Assembly (NCBI RefSeq): GCF_900456775.1
Contig: NZ_UAUL01000008.1
Coordinates: forward strand, 248,001-312,000
From: Sarcina ventriculi
GTDB taxonomy: Bacteria; Bacillota; Clostridia; Clostridiales; Clostridiaceae
Reading direction: 5' to 3'
Length of the DNA: 64,000 nt
The notes below the pieces were generated by a model. It was not told where the DNA came from. It saw nothing but the letters and a program-made list of their open reading frames with translations, and made no database searches. Below, one piece after another: positions 28,508-36,848 of the stretch. Each line of letters opens with the position of its first letter. Position 1 is the stretch's first letter. A program made the position numbers and the translations under genes.

Positions 28508-28775
28508 ATAAAAATAAAATATAATTTAGCTGTGAAGAAGAAGAGTATATAGAAATTTAGTTTTAAAGAGAGTTAAATATTTTGCTGAGAATTTAACATA
28601 CTAAACTATAGAAGGAAGCTTTTGAGCTATAAGTTTAGCCTAAAACTAGGGCAAAAACTATGGGTTCTCCCATTAAAGAGAAAATAAGTGGATTAATTAG
28701 TTTTAATCAATTTAGGTGGTAACGCGGAATATAGTCTTTCGTCCTAAAGTTTATAGGATGGGGGACTTTTTAATT
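28508..28775 (+). promoter_or_regulatory. T-box riboswitch controlling gltX (specifier GAA)
   Basis: T-box core AGGTGGTAACGCGG at 28714-28727, followed by a terminator (28733-28767) and a T-tract. The loop-E strand AGTA (28542-28545) lies opposite GAA-G-GAA-G, giving specifier GAA (glutamate) at 28615-28617. The spacing is identical to the argS leader. Uncharged tRNA-Glu would relieve termination. Confidence 0.87.
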
Positions 28776-28800
28776 TTTTATAAAGGAGATATGTAAAAAA

Positions 28801-30468
28801 ATGAATTTTAAAAAACAATTAGAACTTGCAGACTTAATATTTCCAAATGTTAATGAAAGCATAGAAGATTATTTGGCTAAATATCCAAAGAGAGATTTAA
28901 AGGAAGGGGCAAAGGTTACAAGATATGCTCCAAGTCCTACTGGATTTCAACATATAGGTGGGATATTTACAGCATTAATAAATGAAAGATTAGCCAATCA
29001 AAGTGAAGGTGTTTTTTATTTAAGAATAGAGGATACAGATCAAAAGAGAGAAGTAGAAGGTGCTATAAGCCTTATAATAGATAGTATTAATAAATATGGA
29101 ATGAACTTTTCAGAAGGAGTAACAGGAGAAGATTCTGAAAAAGGAAATTATGGTCCATATAAACAAAGTGAAAGAAGGAAAATATATAATGTATTTGCTA
29201 AAGATTTAATAAAAAAAGGATTAGCTTATCCATGTTTTGCAACGCCAGAGGAATTAGCTGCTTTAAGAGAAAAACAAATAGCTGAGAAAATAACTCCAGG
29301 ATATTACGGTGAATATGCAACATATAGAAATTTAGATGTGGAAGAGGCTATAAAAAAAATAAAATCAGGTGAAAATTATATATTGAGATTGAAGTCACCT
29401 GGAAATCCAGAAAAAAGAATAAAGTTTCATGATTTGATAAAGGGTGATGTATCATTCCCAGAAAACAATCAAGATATTGTTATTATAAAGGGTGATGGTC
29501 TTCCAACATATCATTTCGCACATATTGTAGATGACTCTTTAATGAGAACAACTCACGTTATAAGAGGAGAAGAATGGCTATCATCTCTTCCAATACATCT
29601 TCAATTATTTGATGTTTTAGGACTTGAAACTCCAAATTATGCCCATGTTCCAACCATAATGAAACTAGACGGAAATTCAAAGAGAAAACTATCAAAGAGA
29701 AAAGATGTTGAAAGTGCGGTAACTTATTATGATGAACAAGGATATCCAGTAGAATCTGTTATAGAGTATCTTTTAAATATAATAAACTCTGCTTTTGAAG
29801 AATGGAGAATAGAAAATAAAGATGCAGATTATCATGATTATGTTGTAGAATTAGAAAAGATGAGTAAAAGTGGAGCACTATTTGATATAGTTAAGTTAGG
29901 GGACGTAAGTAAAGAGGTTATATGTAAAATGAATGCAGAAAAGGTATATAATCTTTATGAAAAGTGGTCAAATGAGTATAATAAAGAAATTCATGAACTT
30001 TTAGTTGCTAATGAAGATATGATAAAAAAAGTATTTAATATAGAGAAAAATGGTCCAAAGCCAAGAAAAGACTTTGCTAAATGGAATGAAGTAGAAGGAA
30101 AGATATTCTATTATTTTGATGAGTTATTTGCTAAAGAAACAATAAATGATGTAGAACTTCCAAAGACTTTAAACATAGAAGATGCAAAAGAAATAATAAA
30201 AAAATATAAAGATGTTTATAACTTTAATACAGATAACTCAGTTTGGTTTGATGAATTAAAAGCATTAGCAGCATCTTTAGGATATGCAACAGATAGAAAA
30301 GCCTATAAGAAAAATCCAGAAAATTTTAAAGGAATGGTATCTGATGTGGCAGGAGCTGTTAGGGCAGCTATTACTCATAGAAGTAATACCCCAGATCTTT
30401 ATACTATTATGCAAATAATGGGTGAAAATAAAGTTAGACAAAGATTTGAGGATTTTATAAATTTATAA
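28801..30468 (+). CDS. gltX: Glutamyl-tRNA synthetase
   Basis: 555 aa class I synthetase, about 70 residues longer than the common 485-aa GltX; the long form with an N-terminal extension before the active site is known in clostridia. The HIGH-equivalent is HIGG beginning at His51 in PTGFQHIGG, and the KMSKS-equivalent is KLSKR at 296-300. The T-box specifier GAA fits glutamate. Whether it is discriminating or also charges tRNA-Gln is not visible. Ribosome-binding site AAAGGAGATAT. Confidence 0.95.
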   Translation: MNFKKQLELADLIFPNVNESIEDYLAKYPKRDLKEGAKVTRYAPSPTGFQHIGGIFTALINERLANQSEGVFYLRIEDTDQKREVEGAISLIIDSINKYGMNFSEGVTGEDSEKGNYGPYKQSERRKIYNVFAKDLIKKGLAYPCFATPEELAALREKQIAEKITPGYYGEYATYRNLDVEEAIKKIKSGENYILRLKSPGNPEKRIKFHDLIKGDVSFPENNQDIVIIKGDGLPTYHFAHIVDDSLMRTTHVIRGEEWLSSLPIHLQLFDVLGLETPNYAHVPTIMKLDGNSKRKLSKRKDVESAVTYYDEQGYPVESVIEYLLNIINSAFEEWRIENKDADYHDYVVELEKMSKSGALFDIVKLGDVSKEVICKMNAEKVYNLYEKWSNEYNKEIHELLVANEDMIKKVFNIEKNGPKPRKDFAKWNEVEGKIFYYFDELFAKETINDVELPKTLNIEDAKEIIKKYKDVYNFNTDNSVWFDELKALAASLGYATDRKAYKKNPENFKGMVSDVAGAVRAAITHRSNTPDLYTIMQIMGENKVRQRFEDFINL

Positions 30469-30488
30469 TAGAAAGATAACTTAATTTT

Positions 30489-30525
30489 AAACATAGGTAT
30501 AATAAATACCTATGTTTATTTTTAT
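30489..30525 (+). terminator. Terminator after gltX
   Basis: AAACATAGGTAT (30489-30500) pairs with ATACCTATGTTT (30506-30517), then a T-rich tail. Confidence 0.87.
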
Positions 30526-30534
30526 TATAAAATT

Positions 30535-31391
30535 TTAATTAATATAAAGACTATTTCCATCAGATTTAATAATAATTGTACCATCTTCATCAGTTCTGTA
30601 ATATCTTATATTATATTTATCTAAAAGGTTTAATGTTTTAGTGCTAGGATGCTTATAGCTATTATTAATACCAACTGAAATTATTGAAAGCTTCGGGGAT
30701 ACAGCTGTTAAAAATTTTTCGCTTGTTGATGTAGAACTACCATGATGTCCAATTTTTAGTACATCAGAAGAAAGATTTACATTAGAATTTAAAACTTCTT
30801 TTTATAAGTCATCTTCAGCATCACCAGTAAATAAAAATGAAGTATTTTTATAAACTATTTTCATAATGGGAGAATAATTGTTTAAATTATCATAGGTTTC
30901 TTTAATTGGTGAGAAAACTTCAACTGATGTGTTATTACCTAAGTCAATTGAAGATCCCATGCCTTGTTTTAATACATTTATCTTTAATGATTTTTTATTA
31001 AGTTCATAAAGCATATCTAAAAAACTTTCGGTGTTATGAGAAACTTTCGGTGCAAAAAAATTTAATACATTAAATGATTTTATAATGGTTGCCATAGAGC
31101 CTATATGATCTTCATGAGGATGGGTTGCTATTATATAGTCTAAAGTTTTTATATTTAAACTTTTTAAATAGTTAACAAGAGTATCTTTTGAATCATAAGG
31201 GCCTGAATCTATTAAAATATTTTTGTTATTAACTTGTATAAGAGAGGCATCTCCTTGTCCTACATCTATATAATGAACTTTAAAAAAACTATTTTGTGTA
31301 CTTTTAGGATGGCTTTTTATTGAAATAAACAGAAAGAAAAATATGATTGGAAATATAATAAATAGTTGTTTTTTTATTTTGATAAAATCAT
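30535..31391 (-). pseudogene. ComEC-like metallo-beta-lactamase hydrolase, broken twice
   Basis: Translation of the minus strand gives a secreted or membrane-anchored ComEC/Rec2-type MBL protein: N-terminal hydrophobic segment, YIDVGQGDASLI, the zinc motif HPHEDHIGS, then FTGDAEDD and IGHHGSSTST. An in-frame TAA at 30802-30804 splits it between GDAEDDL and KEVLNS. At the other end the only ATG with a ribosome-binding site (31389-31391, AGGAG) runs into a stop after five codons; one extra A in the adjacent A-tract would join it to the long frame. Two independent lesions suggest a dead gene, unless both are sequencing errors. Confidence 0.85.
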
Positions 31392-31570
31392 CTCCTAAAT
31401 AGAATGTAATAAATATTAACTTAGATTAATATATTTTAAAAAGTTTTTATAAAATTTTAACTACAACAAAATAAATATCTTGTATAAATATTCATGAAAT
31501 AATTATTTATATTTAATTATTTACTAATATTATTAAATTTAAACTCTATATTTATAAAAAGGATGGTTGT

Positions 31571-33319
31571 ATGAAAAGTGAATTTTATTTAAATAATGAT
31601 AAAGTAACTATTGATTTTACTAAAAAATATTGTAATAGTTTTGAGACAATTTTAGATAGTTATGGATTTAGAAATTTAATAGAAGAATATTTAAAAAAAT
31701 CTAAAAATAGAAATACAAATAATTTTAAATTTTTGGAAGCTTCTTTGAAAAGTAGCGATATAAAATATATAGTAGATAATATTACCAGTATATTTAAACT
31801 TTTAATTATGATGAATGTAGATGAAGCTATAAGTTATAATAATAATTTTAGGGATATTTTGAAAGATAATAAGTTATTTTTTAATGTTATAGAAGATATA
31901 TATTCTTTTTGGAGAAAACTTGAAAGATATACATTAATTCATAATAATAAAATAAAAGACGGCATAGCTGCAGTTAGTTTTACTGATGCAAATGATAAAT
32001 TTTCAAAGCTTATTTTAAAGTTTTATAGAAGGATTGAAAAAAATCTTTTAGGAGATACACCAAATGTATATAGACAGTTAGCAGCAGGTGGAAATGCATG
32101 TTTAATGCTTAGTAATGTTATATGGCCTATTCCCAATGAATATGAGGCTTTAGATGATATTTGTTTTATAGATAGTATATCATTAGAAGCTCCATTTATA
32201 ACTTACCCAAAGAAAAATAAAAGAGATGGAGTATTTAAAGAAATCTTTTATAATCCTATAAAAGAATTAAGTTTAAATAAAGATGAATGGTTTTGCTATC
32301 CTGCAAAGGTTGGAGAACTTTTGGCTTATGTATACTTTCATAGAGATTTTTTAAATCATGGGATAAGCCTTTGCAATTTGTTTGAACTAGCTAGAATAGA
32401 TGAATGTAGAGGAAAAAGACCAGATATAATATATTTGTTTGGTGTTGAAGATGGAGAAACTGATTTAGAAACTTATTTTTATGATGATAAAAAAAATAAT
32501 ATTATGTTAGGCTATATAAATTATTGCGATAAAATGGATTATTTTGGTTATATGAAAAAAATGATTTTGACTCTTCATAATGTGATAATGATAGAAAATG
32601 GGTATTTACCTATTCATGGTGCCATGGTAAAGGTTGTATTAAAAGATGGAAAAGAAGCAAATATAGTTATAGTAGGGGATAGTGGAGTTGGAAAATCAGA
32701 AAGTCTAGAGGCTTTTAGATCTTTAGCTGAAGAGCATATAAGTGATATGACTATAGTTTTTGATGATATGGGAGTTTTAAAATTAGATGAAAATAATAAT
32801 ATTTTAGGATATGGTACGGAAATTGGAGCTTTTGTTAGATTAGATGATTTAGATCAAGGTTATGCATTTAAGGAAATAGATAGAAGTATATTTATGAATC
32901 CAGATAAAACAAATGCAAGATTAGTTATGCCAGTTAGTAATTATTCACAAATTATAAAAGGATATAAAGTAGATATTTTGTTGTATGCAAATAATTATTC
33001 CAAAATAGATGAAAATGGAAAAAATATAACGTATTTTAATAAATATATGGATGCTATTAAGGTATTTAAAGATGGATGTAGAATAGCCAAAGGAACAACC
33101 ACAGAATTAGGTCTTGTAAAATCTTATTTTGCAAATCCTTTTGGACCAGAGCAAAGAAAAGAGGAAACTAATATACTAATAGAAAAATACTTTAAAATAG
33201 CCTTTGAAAACAAAATAAAAGTTGGAGAAATAAAGACATGCTTAGCTATAGACGGATTGGAAAAAGAGGGACCAAGAAGGGCAGCGCTTGAACTTTTTAA
33301 GGTAATTGAGCAATTATAA
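31571..33319 (+). CDS. P-loop protein resembling HPr kinase / PEP carboxykinase
   Basis: 582 aa. The C-terminal half carries a Walker A GDSGVGKS at 369-376 and a following FDDMGVL acidic motif (397-403), an arrangement shared by HPr kinase/phosphorylase and ATP-dependent PEP carboxykinase. The N-terminal 350 residues are unfamiliar and rich in Asn/Lys, without membrane segments. GDSGVGKSES is closer to HPr kinase than to the PckA GTGKTTL motif. AAGGATGG precedes the ATG. Monocistronic and divergent from the MBL pseudogene. Substrate unknown. Confidence 0.6.
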   Translation: MKSEFYLNNDKVTIDFTKKYCNSFETILDSYGFRNLIEEYLKKSKNRNTNNFKFLEASLKSSDIKYIVDNITSIFKLLIMMNVDEAISYNNNFRDILKDNKLFFNVIEDIYSFWRKLERYTLIHNNKIKDGIAAVSFTDANDKFSKLILKFYRRIEKNLLGDTPNVYRQLAAGGNACLMLSNVIWPIPNEYEALDDICFIDSISLEAPFITYPKKNKRDGVFKEIFYNPIKELSLNKDEWFCYPAKVGELLAYVYFHRDFLNHGISLCNLFELARIDECRGKRPDIIYLFGVEDGETDLETYFYDDKKNNIMLGYINYCDKMDYFGYMKKMILTLHNVIMIENGYLPIHGAMVKVVLKDGKEANIVIVGDSGVGKSESLEAFRSLAEEHISDMTIVFDDMGVLKLDENNNILGYGTEIGAFVRLDDLDQGYAFKEIDRSIFMNPDKTNARLVMPVSNYSQIIKGYKVDILLYANNYSKIDENGKNITYFNKYMDAIKVFKDGCRIAKGTTTELGLVKSYFANPFGPEQRKEETNILIEKYFKIAFENKIKVGEIKTCLAIDGLEKEGPRRAALELFKVIEQL

Positions 33320-33357
33320 ATAGGCTCACTAAATACTTGGTAAGCCTATTTAATTTT
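33318..33357. terminator. Terminator between the P-loop gene and DUF378
   Basis: AAATAGGCT (33318-33326) pairs with AGCCTATTT (33343-33351), extended inward by ACTAA with TTGGT. It serves the plus-strand gene and possibly the convergent DUF378 gene. Confidence 0.8.
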
Positions 33358-33360
33358 CTT

Positions 33361-33567
33361 TTAGTCAATGTGCTTGTATCTGTCCTTAGCAAAGAAAGAT
33401 ATTGCATATAATCCACAAATTCCAACGATAGCATATATTATTCTAGAGAATACAGTGCCTACTCCAAATATTGTATCAATTAAATTAAATTGAAAAAATC
33501 CAATGAGTCCCCAATTTATAGCACCTATAATAACTAATAATAGAGTAATTATATTTAATGATCTCAT
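33361..33567 (-). CDS. DUF378 small membrane protein
   Basis: 68 aa from the ATG at 33567, which has GGGAG 8 nt upstream; a GTG at 33576 lies against that site. Two membrane helices with the family signature GAINWGLIGFFQFNLID in the loop region and IYAIVGICGLYAI in the second helix. DUF378 (YuzA-like) proteins have no known function. It lies downstream of the Lrp gene but is separated from it by a terminator. Confidence 0.85.
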   Translation of the reverse strand: MRSLNIITLLLVIIGAINWGLIGFFQFNLIDTIFGVGTVFSRIIYAIVGICGLYAISFFAKDRYKHID

Positions 33568-33630
33568 ATTTAACACTCCCTTTCTTTTCTTTGCAGTAAT
33601 TATTTTTACCTTTAAGCAATATAATTATGC

Positions 33631-33659
33631 AAAAAAAATAGTAGAATATTTTCTACTAT
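33631..33659 (-). terminator. Terminator of the Lrp-family gene (minus strand)
   Basis: On the minus strand ATAGTAGAA (33659-33651) pairs with TTCTACTAT (33646-33638), followed by a run of eight U residues (plus-strand A-tract 33631-33638). Confidence 0.88.
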
Positions 33660-33670
33660 CTCATGGGAGT

Positions 33671-34141
33671 TTAAAATTGAATATTTCTATCAACTGGTTG
33701 AGTTAATGATATAAAGGTATCTGTTTTGTTTATACCTTCAATAGTATTAACTTTATTCATTAATAAATCTTGTAAATCAGAAATGTTTCTGCATATGACC
33801 TTAGCGAAAATAGAATATCCACCTGTTATTAGGTGAAGTTCTACAACTTCTTTTATTTTTGATAATTCTTCAAAAACATGATTATAAGATTTAGTTCCAG
33901 CTACATGTATGCCAACAAAACATAAAACATCATATCCAAGTTTAGGTAAATCAAGTAAAATTCTTGTACCTTTAATAATCCCTAAATCCTCCATTTTTTT
34001 CATTCTAACATGAATAGTTCCGCCTGAAACATGACATATTCGAGCGATTTCTAAATAAGGAGTTCTACAATCTTTAATAAGTATATCTAAAATTTGAAGA
34101 TCAAGCTCGTCCAACTGTAATTGAAAGTTTGATAGAGCCAT
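33671..34141 (-). CDS. Lrp/AsnC-family transcriptional regulator
   Basis: 156 aa. An N-terminal winged helix-turn-helix (LDELDLQILDILIKDCR, ISRICHVSGGTIHVRMKKME-like region) is followed by the RAM/ACT-like effector domain with GYDVLCFVGIHV and VVELHLITGGYSIFAKV. Such proteins sense amino acids and often control their own gene. GGAGAGGGTGATTTT precedes the ATG. It is transcribed away from a small membrane protein gene; a 244-bp divergent region with an inverted repeat lies between. Confidence 0.9.
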   Translation of the reverse strand: MALSNFQLQLDELDLQILDILIKDCRTPYLEIARICHVSGGTIHVRMKKMEDLGIIKGTRILLDLPKLGYDVLCFVGIHVAGTKSYNHVFEELSKIKEVVELHLITGGYSIFAKVICRNISDLQDLLMNKVNTIEGINKTDTFISLTQPVDRNIQF

Positions 34142-34275
34142 AAAATCACCCTCTCCATATTTAATCTAATATTATATGTATTATTTTATCAAAGAAATAA
34201 TAAAAATTCTATATAAATATTATAAAATATAAAATAAAACAAGAAATTTGTTATTTTATTTTAAGGATAAATTCA

Positions 34276-34330
34276 ATATTTTCAAATAAATGAAATTAAG
34301 TGCACATTTCTAAAAAATTATTGAAAATAT
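34276..34330. repeat. Inverted repeat in the divergent region upstream of the Lrp gene
   Basis: ATATTTTCAA (34276-34285) and TTGAAAATAT (34321-34330) are a perfect 10-bp inverted repeat, with GAAAT/ATTTC nested inside. It could bind the Lrp-family protein or fold as RNA. The rest of this region is AT-rich with no other signal. Confidence 0.4.
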
Positions 34331-34385
34331 ATTAAATTTAAATTAATATATTATTAGGGAAAATATTAATTATGGAGGAAGAAAA

Positions 34386-34733
34386 ATGTCAAGTATTTTC
34401 AGCTTTCTTGGTTATACAATAGGAGCCATAGTTTTTGTTATTGTAGTGTTCATAACATTTTCTTTATTGGGTAGATATGTATTTAATAAGACTCGTGTGA
34501 ATAAATGGATAATATTAGCTGCGGCAATAATAACATTCGTAGCAACTTTCTTTATTCCAGATTTTAATCCTATAGGTAGTATCGCAATACAAGCAGTATT
34601 GATGTATATATGTGTAATATCTATTCTTTGGTTTATAGATATTAATAAGAACGGATATCCTAGAATAAAGAAGGAAAAGAAAATAGTAATAAAATCAAAA
34701 GCTAAACCAAATAGAGCAAAAAAAAATAATTAA
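34386..34733 (+). CDS. Small membrane protein, unknown function
   Basis: 115 aa. Three predicted membrane helices (about 8-30, 41-60, 66-84) and a highly basic C-terminal tail (KKEKKIVIKSKAKPNRAKKNN region, cytosolic if the positive-inside rule holds). I do not recognise the family. GGAGGAAGAAA precedes the ATG. It is divergent from the Lrp-family gene and may be its target, which is inference from position only. Confidence 0.7.
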   Translation: MSSIFSFLGYTIGAIVFVIVVFITFSLLGRYVFNKTRVNKWIILAAAIITFVATFFIPDFNPIGSIAIQAVLMYICVISILWFIDINKNGYPRIKKEKKIVIKSKAKPNRAKKNN

Positions 34734-34735
34734 CA

Positions 34736-34776
34736 AAAGGCCTCATTTTTATGAAGCCTTTTTATTTTACAAAAAT
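34736..34776 (+). terminator. Terminator after the small membrane protein gene
   Basis: AAAGGC and TCAT pair with ATGA and GCCTTT around one mismatch, followed by TTTTTATTTT. The stop codon of the convergent gene (34762) lies in the T-tract. Confidence 0.72.
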
Positions 34777-35772
34777 AGGTGAACTTATTGCTGTTAAATT
34801 AGAATCAAGAAACACCTTTATAACATACCAAGTTTCTTTTGAAGAAAAATTTTTTTTGAATATATATTGAACTTTGTTTAAATTTATATTGTCTATTTTT
34901 TTTATTATAGTACCATTATTGCTTAGTATATAAATTTTATTTATTTTATGCTTGTAATCATGTAGATATACATATATATTTAAATCAGTAGATAAGTTCT
35001 TTTCAATAGATGATCCCATAAATATATCGTTTATAGCAAATAAGAGTTTTAATGTTTTAGATTCTGTAAAAAAGCAATGTTTCTTATTTAATGCAGAGAT
35101 TAGATTTTTATTGTCTAACTTAGGAGAAATGATACATGTTAGTTTACTAAAATTGCTATAAGGAGGATATTTATAATTTTTTTGACCTACTGCACCTACT
35201 TTAAAATTGTTGTCTAAAAGTGAAAAATAATATTTTTCTTTATTAGAATAGATGCTTTTATCGCTTCTAACATTTATGTCAAGGCTTGGAGATATTTGAT
35301 TTAAAAACTCCTTGTATGGAAAATTTTCTACGGTTTTATTAGATGAATTTATAGTTATATGGAAATCTGTATTTTGAAGTAGCCATATAGCAAAATATTT
35401 AAAATTATTTACATCTCCTTTAAAAAAACTTTTAGTATTTAAAACACTTACTTTACCTAGAGATTTAATAAAAGCTTCAAATTCTAATAATACTAAAAAG
35501 TTATCATTCTTTTTGTTAAATCTATGAATAATTTTAGATAAATATTGCCAAGTTGATAAAGTAGTATTTTTTTTATTAAAAGTGTAATCTAAATCTTTAT
35601 TTTCATGGCTTATTATGGCATAATCTAATCCTAAATCTTTAATTTCATTTAGAATAGTAAATTGTTCATCTCTTTTAAAAGAAGTTAGGCAGTCAGAGGA
35701 TACGCCATAATAAAAATTTAAGTCTTTAAAATCTTGTTCCTTATACATAGTAACAGTTTCTTTTTCGGGCAT
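34762..35772 (-). CDS. Degenerate PHP-domain (CehA-like) protein
   Basis: 336 aa. The layout recalls CehA/McbA-type PHP metallohydrolases: an N-terminal FYYGVSSDCLTSF where active enzymes have a G-D/N-L-H-x-H-T-x-x-S-D-G segment, then GLDYAIISHEN, a FLVLLEFEAF strand, and near residue 220 a segment (SALNKKHCFFTESKTLKL) like the LxNRRxYATSGP region of that group. The paired N-terminal His metal ligands are absent. No signal peptide. GAGGTGACTTT precedes the ATG. Probably non-catalytic; family call is tentative. Confidence 0.5.
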   Translation of the reverse strand: MPEKETVTMYKEQDFKDLNFYYGVSSDCLTSFKRDEQFTILNEIKDLGLDYAIISHENKDLDYTFNKKNTTLSTWQYLSKIIHRFNKKNDNFLVLLEFEAFIKSLGKVSVLNTKSFFKGDVNNFKYFAIWLLQNTDFHITINSSNKTVENFPYKEFLNQISPSLDINVRSDKSIYSNKEKYYFSLLDNNFKVGAVGQKNYKYPPYSNFSKLTCIISPKLDNKNLISALNKKHCFFTESKTLKLLFAINDIFMGSSIEKNLSTDLNIYVYLHDYKHKINKIYILSNNGTIIKKIDNINLNKVQYIFKKNFSSKETWYVIKVFLDSNLTAISSPIFVK

Positions 35773-35964
35773 AAAGTCACCTCTATATATTAATATTAAA
35801 TATATATTAATTTTACGTGCTATTAATGTTATAAAGTTTGATATTAATAAGGTGAATTATATGGTACAATTATGATTGTTTCTTACAACAAAGCAAATCA
35901 CAGTGAAATTTTATTAAAAAATGAGATTAAAGTTTTACTTTTAATCTAAAAATGGAGGAATTAT

Positions 35965-36807
35965 ATGTTAAATATAGGTGATTTTAATGAATTAAAGGTA
36001 GTTAGAAAGGCTAGTTTTGGATATTATTTAGATAGAGGAACTAAAAAAAGTTCAGATGATATATTGCTTCCAAATGGTAATACAGAAGGTAAGGAGATAA
36101 ATATTGGAGATGTAGTTAATGCATTTATATATAGGGATTCAAGAGATCGTTTAATTGCTACATTAAAAACCCCATTGGCTATTTTAGGGGATGTTGCGTA
36201 TCTTGAAGTAACTCAAATAACTAATTTTGGAGCTTTTGTAAATTTTGGATTAGAAAGAGATATATTAATTCCACTTAGAGAACAAAAATATAAACTTGAA
36301 GAAGGTAGAAAATATTTAGTATATATATATTTAGATAAAACAGGAAGGCTTGCAGCAACAACAGATGTGGATAAATATTTAGATGAAATGGAAGATGTTA
36401 AATTAATGAGTGATGTAGAGGGAGTAGTTTATGGCTACCAAACAAATGGTTCATTAAGAGTTGCGGTAGATAATAAATATAGAGCAGTTGTGTTAAAAAA
36501 TGAATATTTCACAAAGATATTTCCAGGGGATATTGTAAAAGGTAAAATAAAAAGGGTGTACGAAGATGGAATAATAGGACTTTCTTTAAGACAATATAAG
36601 CTTAAAGAAAAAGATGATTTAGAAAAGAGGATATTAGAATATTTAAAAGAAAATGGAGGTGAAATGATTTATAATGATAAATCATCTCCAGATGATATAA
36701 AAACACAATTTAAGACATCTAAAAATTATTTTAAAATGGCTTTAGGTGGACTCATGAAGAAAAATCTTATAGAACAAGGGAGCTTTGGAACGAAGTTAAA
36801 AGAATAG
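35965..36807 (+). CDS. cvfB: S1-domain RNA-binding protein CvfB (YitL)
   Basis: 280 aa. Tandem S1-like domains: an N-terminal one with SFGYYLDRG, a second with VTQITNFGAFVNFGLERDILIP, a third diverged copy around residues 140-210, then a C-terminal winged helix (MIYNDKSSPDDIKTQFKTSKNYFKMALGGL). This order matches CvfB/YitL, an RNA-binding virulence regulator in Staphylococcus. ATGGAGGAATTAT precedes the ATG, and an extended -10 TGGTACAAT lies at 35862-35870. Confidence 0.9.
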   Translation: MLNIGDFNELKVVRKASFGYYLDRGTKKSSDDILLPNGNTEGKEINIGDVVNAFIYRDSRDRLIATLKTPLAILGDVAYLEVTQITNFGAFVNFGLERDILIPLREQKYKLEEGRKYLVYIYLDKTGRLAATTDVDKYLDEMEDVKLMSDVEGVVYGYQTNGSLRVAVDNKYRAVVLKNEYFTKIFPGDIVKGKIKRVYEDGIIGLSLRQYKLKEKDDLEKRILEYLKENGGEMIYNDKSSPDDIKTQFKTSKNYFKMALGGLMKKNLIEQGSFGTKLKE

Positions 36808-36810
36808 AAA

Positions 36811-36847
36811 TAAGCTATGCCAAAATATTGGTGTAGCTTATCTTTTT
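36811..36847 (+). terminator. Terminator after cvfB
   Basis: TAAGCTATGCCAA (36811-36823) pairs with TTGGTGTAGCTTA (36828-36840) with one G-U pair, then TCTTTTT. Confidence 0.85.
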
Positions 36848-36848
36848 A

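Noticed and set aside
30802-31095. 97-aa minus-strand open frame taken as a complete small gene
   Set aside because: Its start ATG is an internal Met of a longer MBL protein and homologous sequence continues past both ends, so it is part of a pseudogene.
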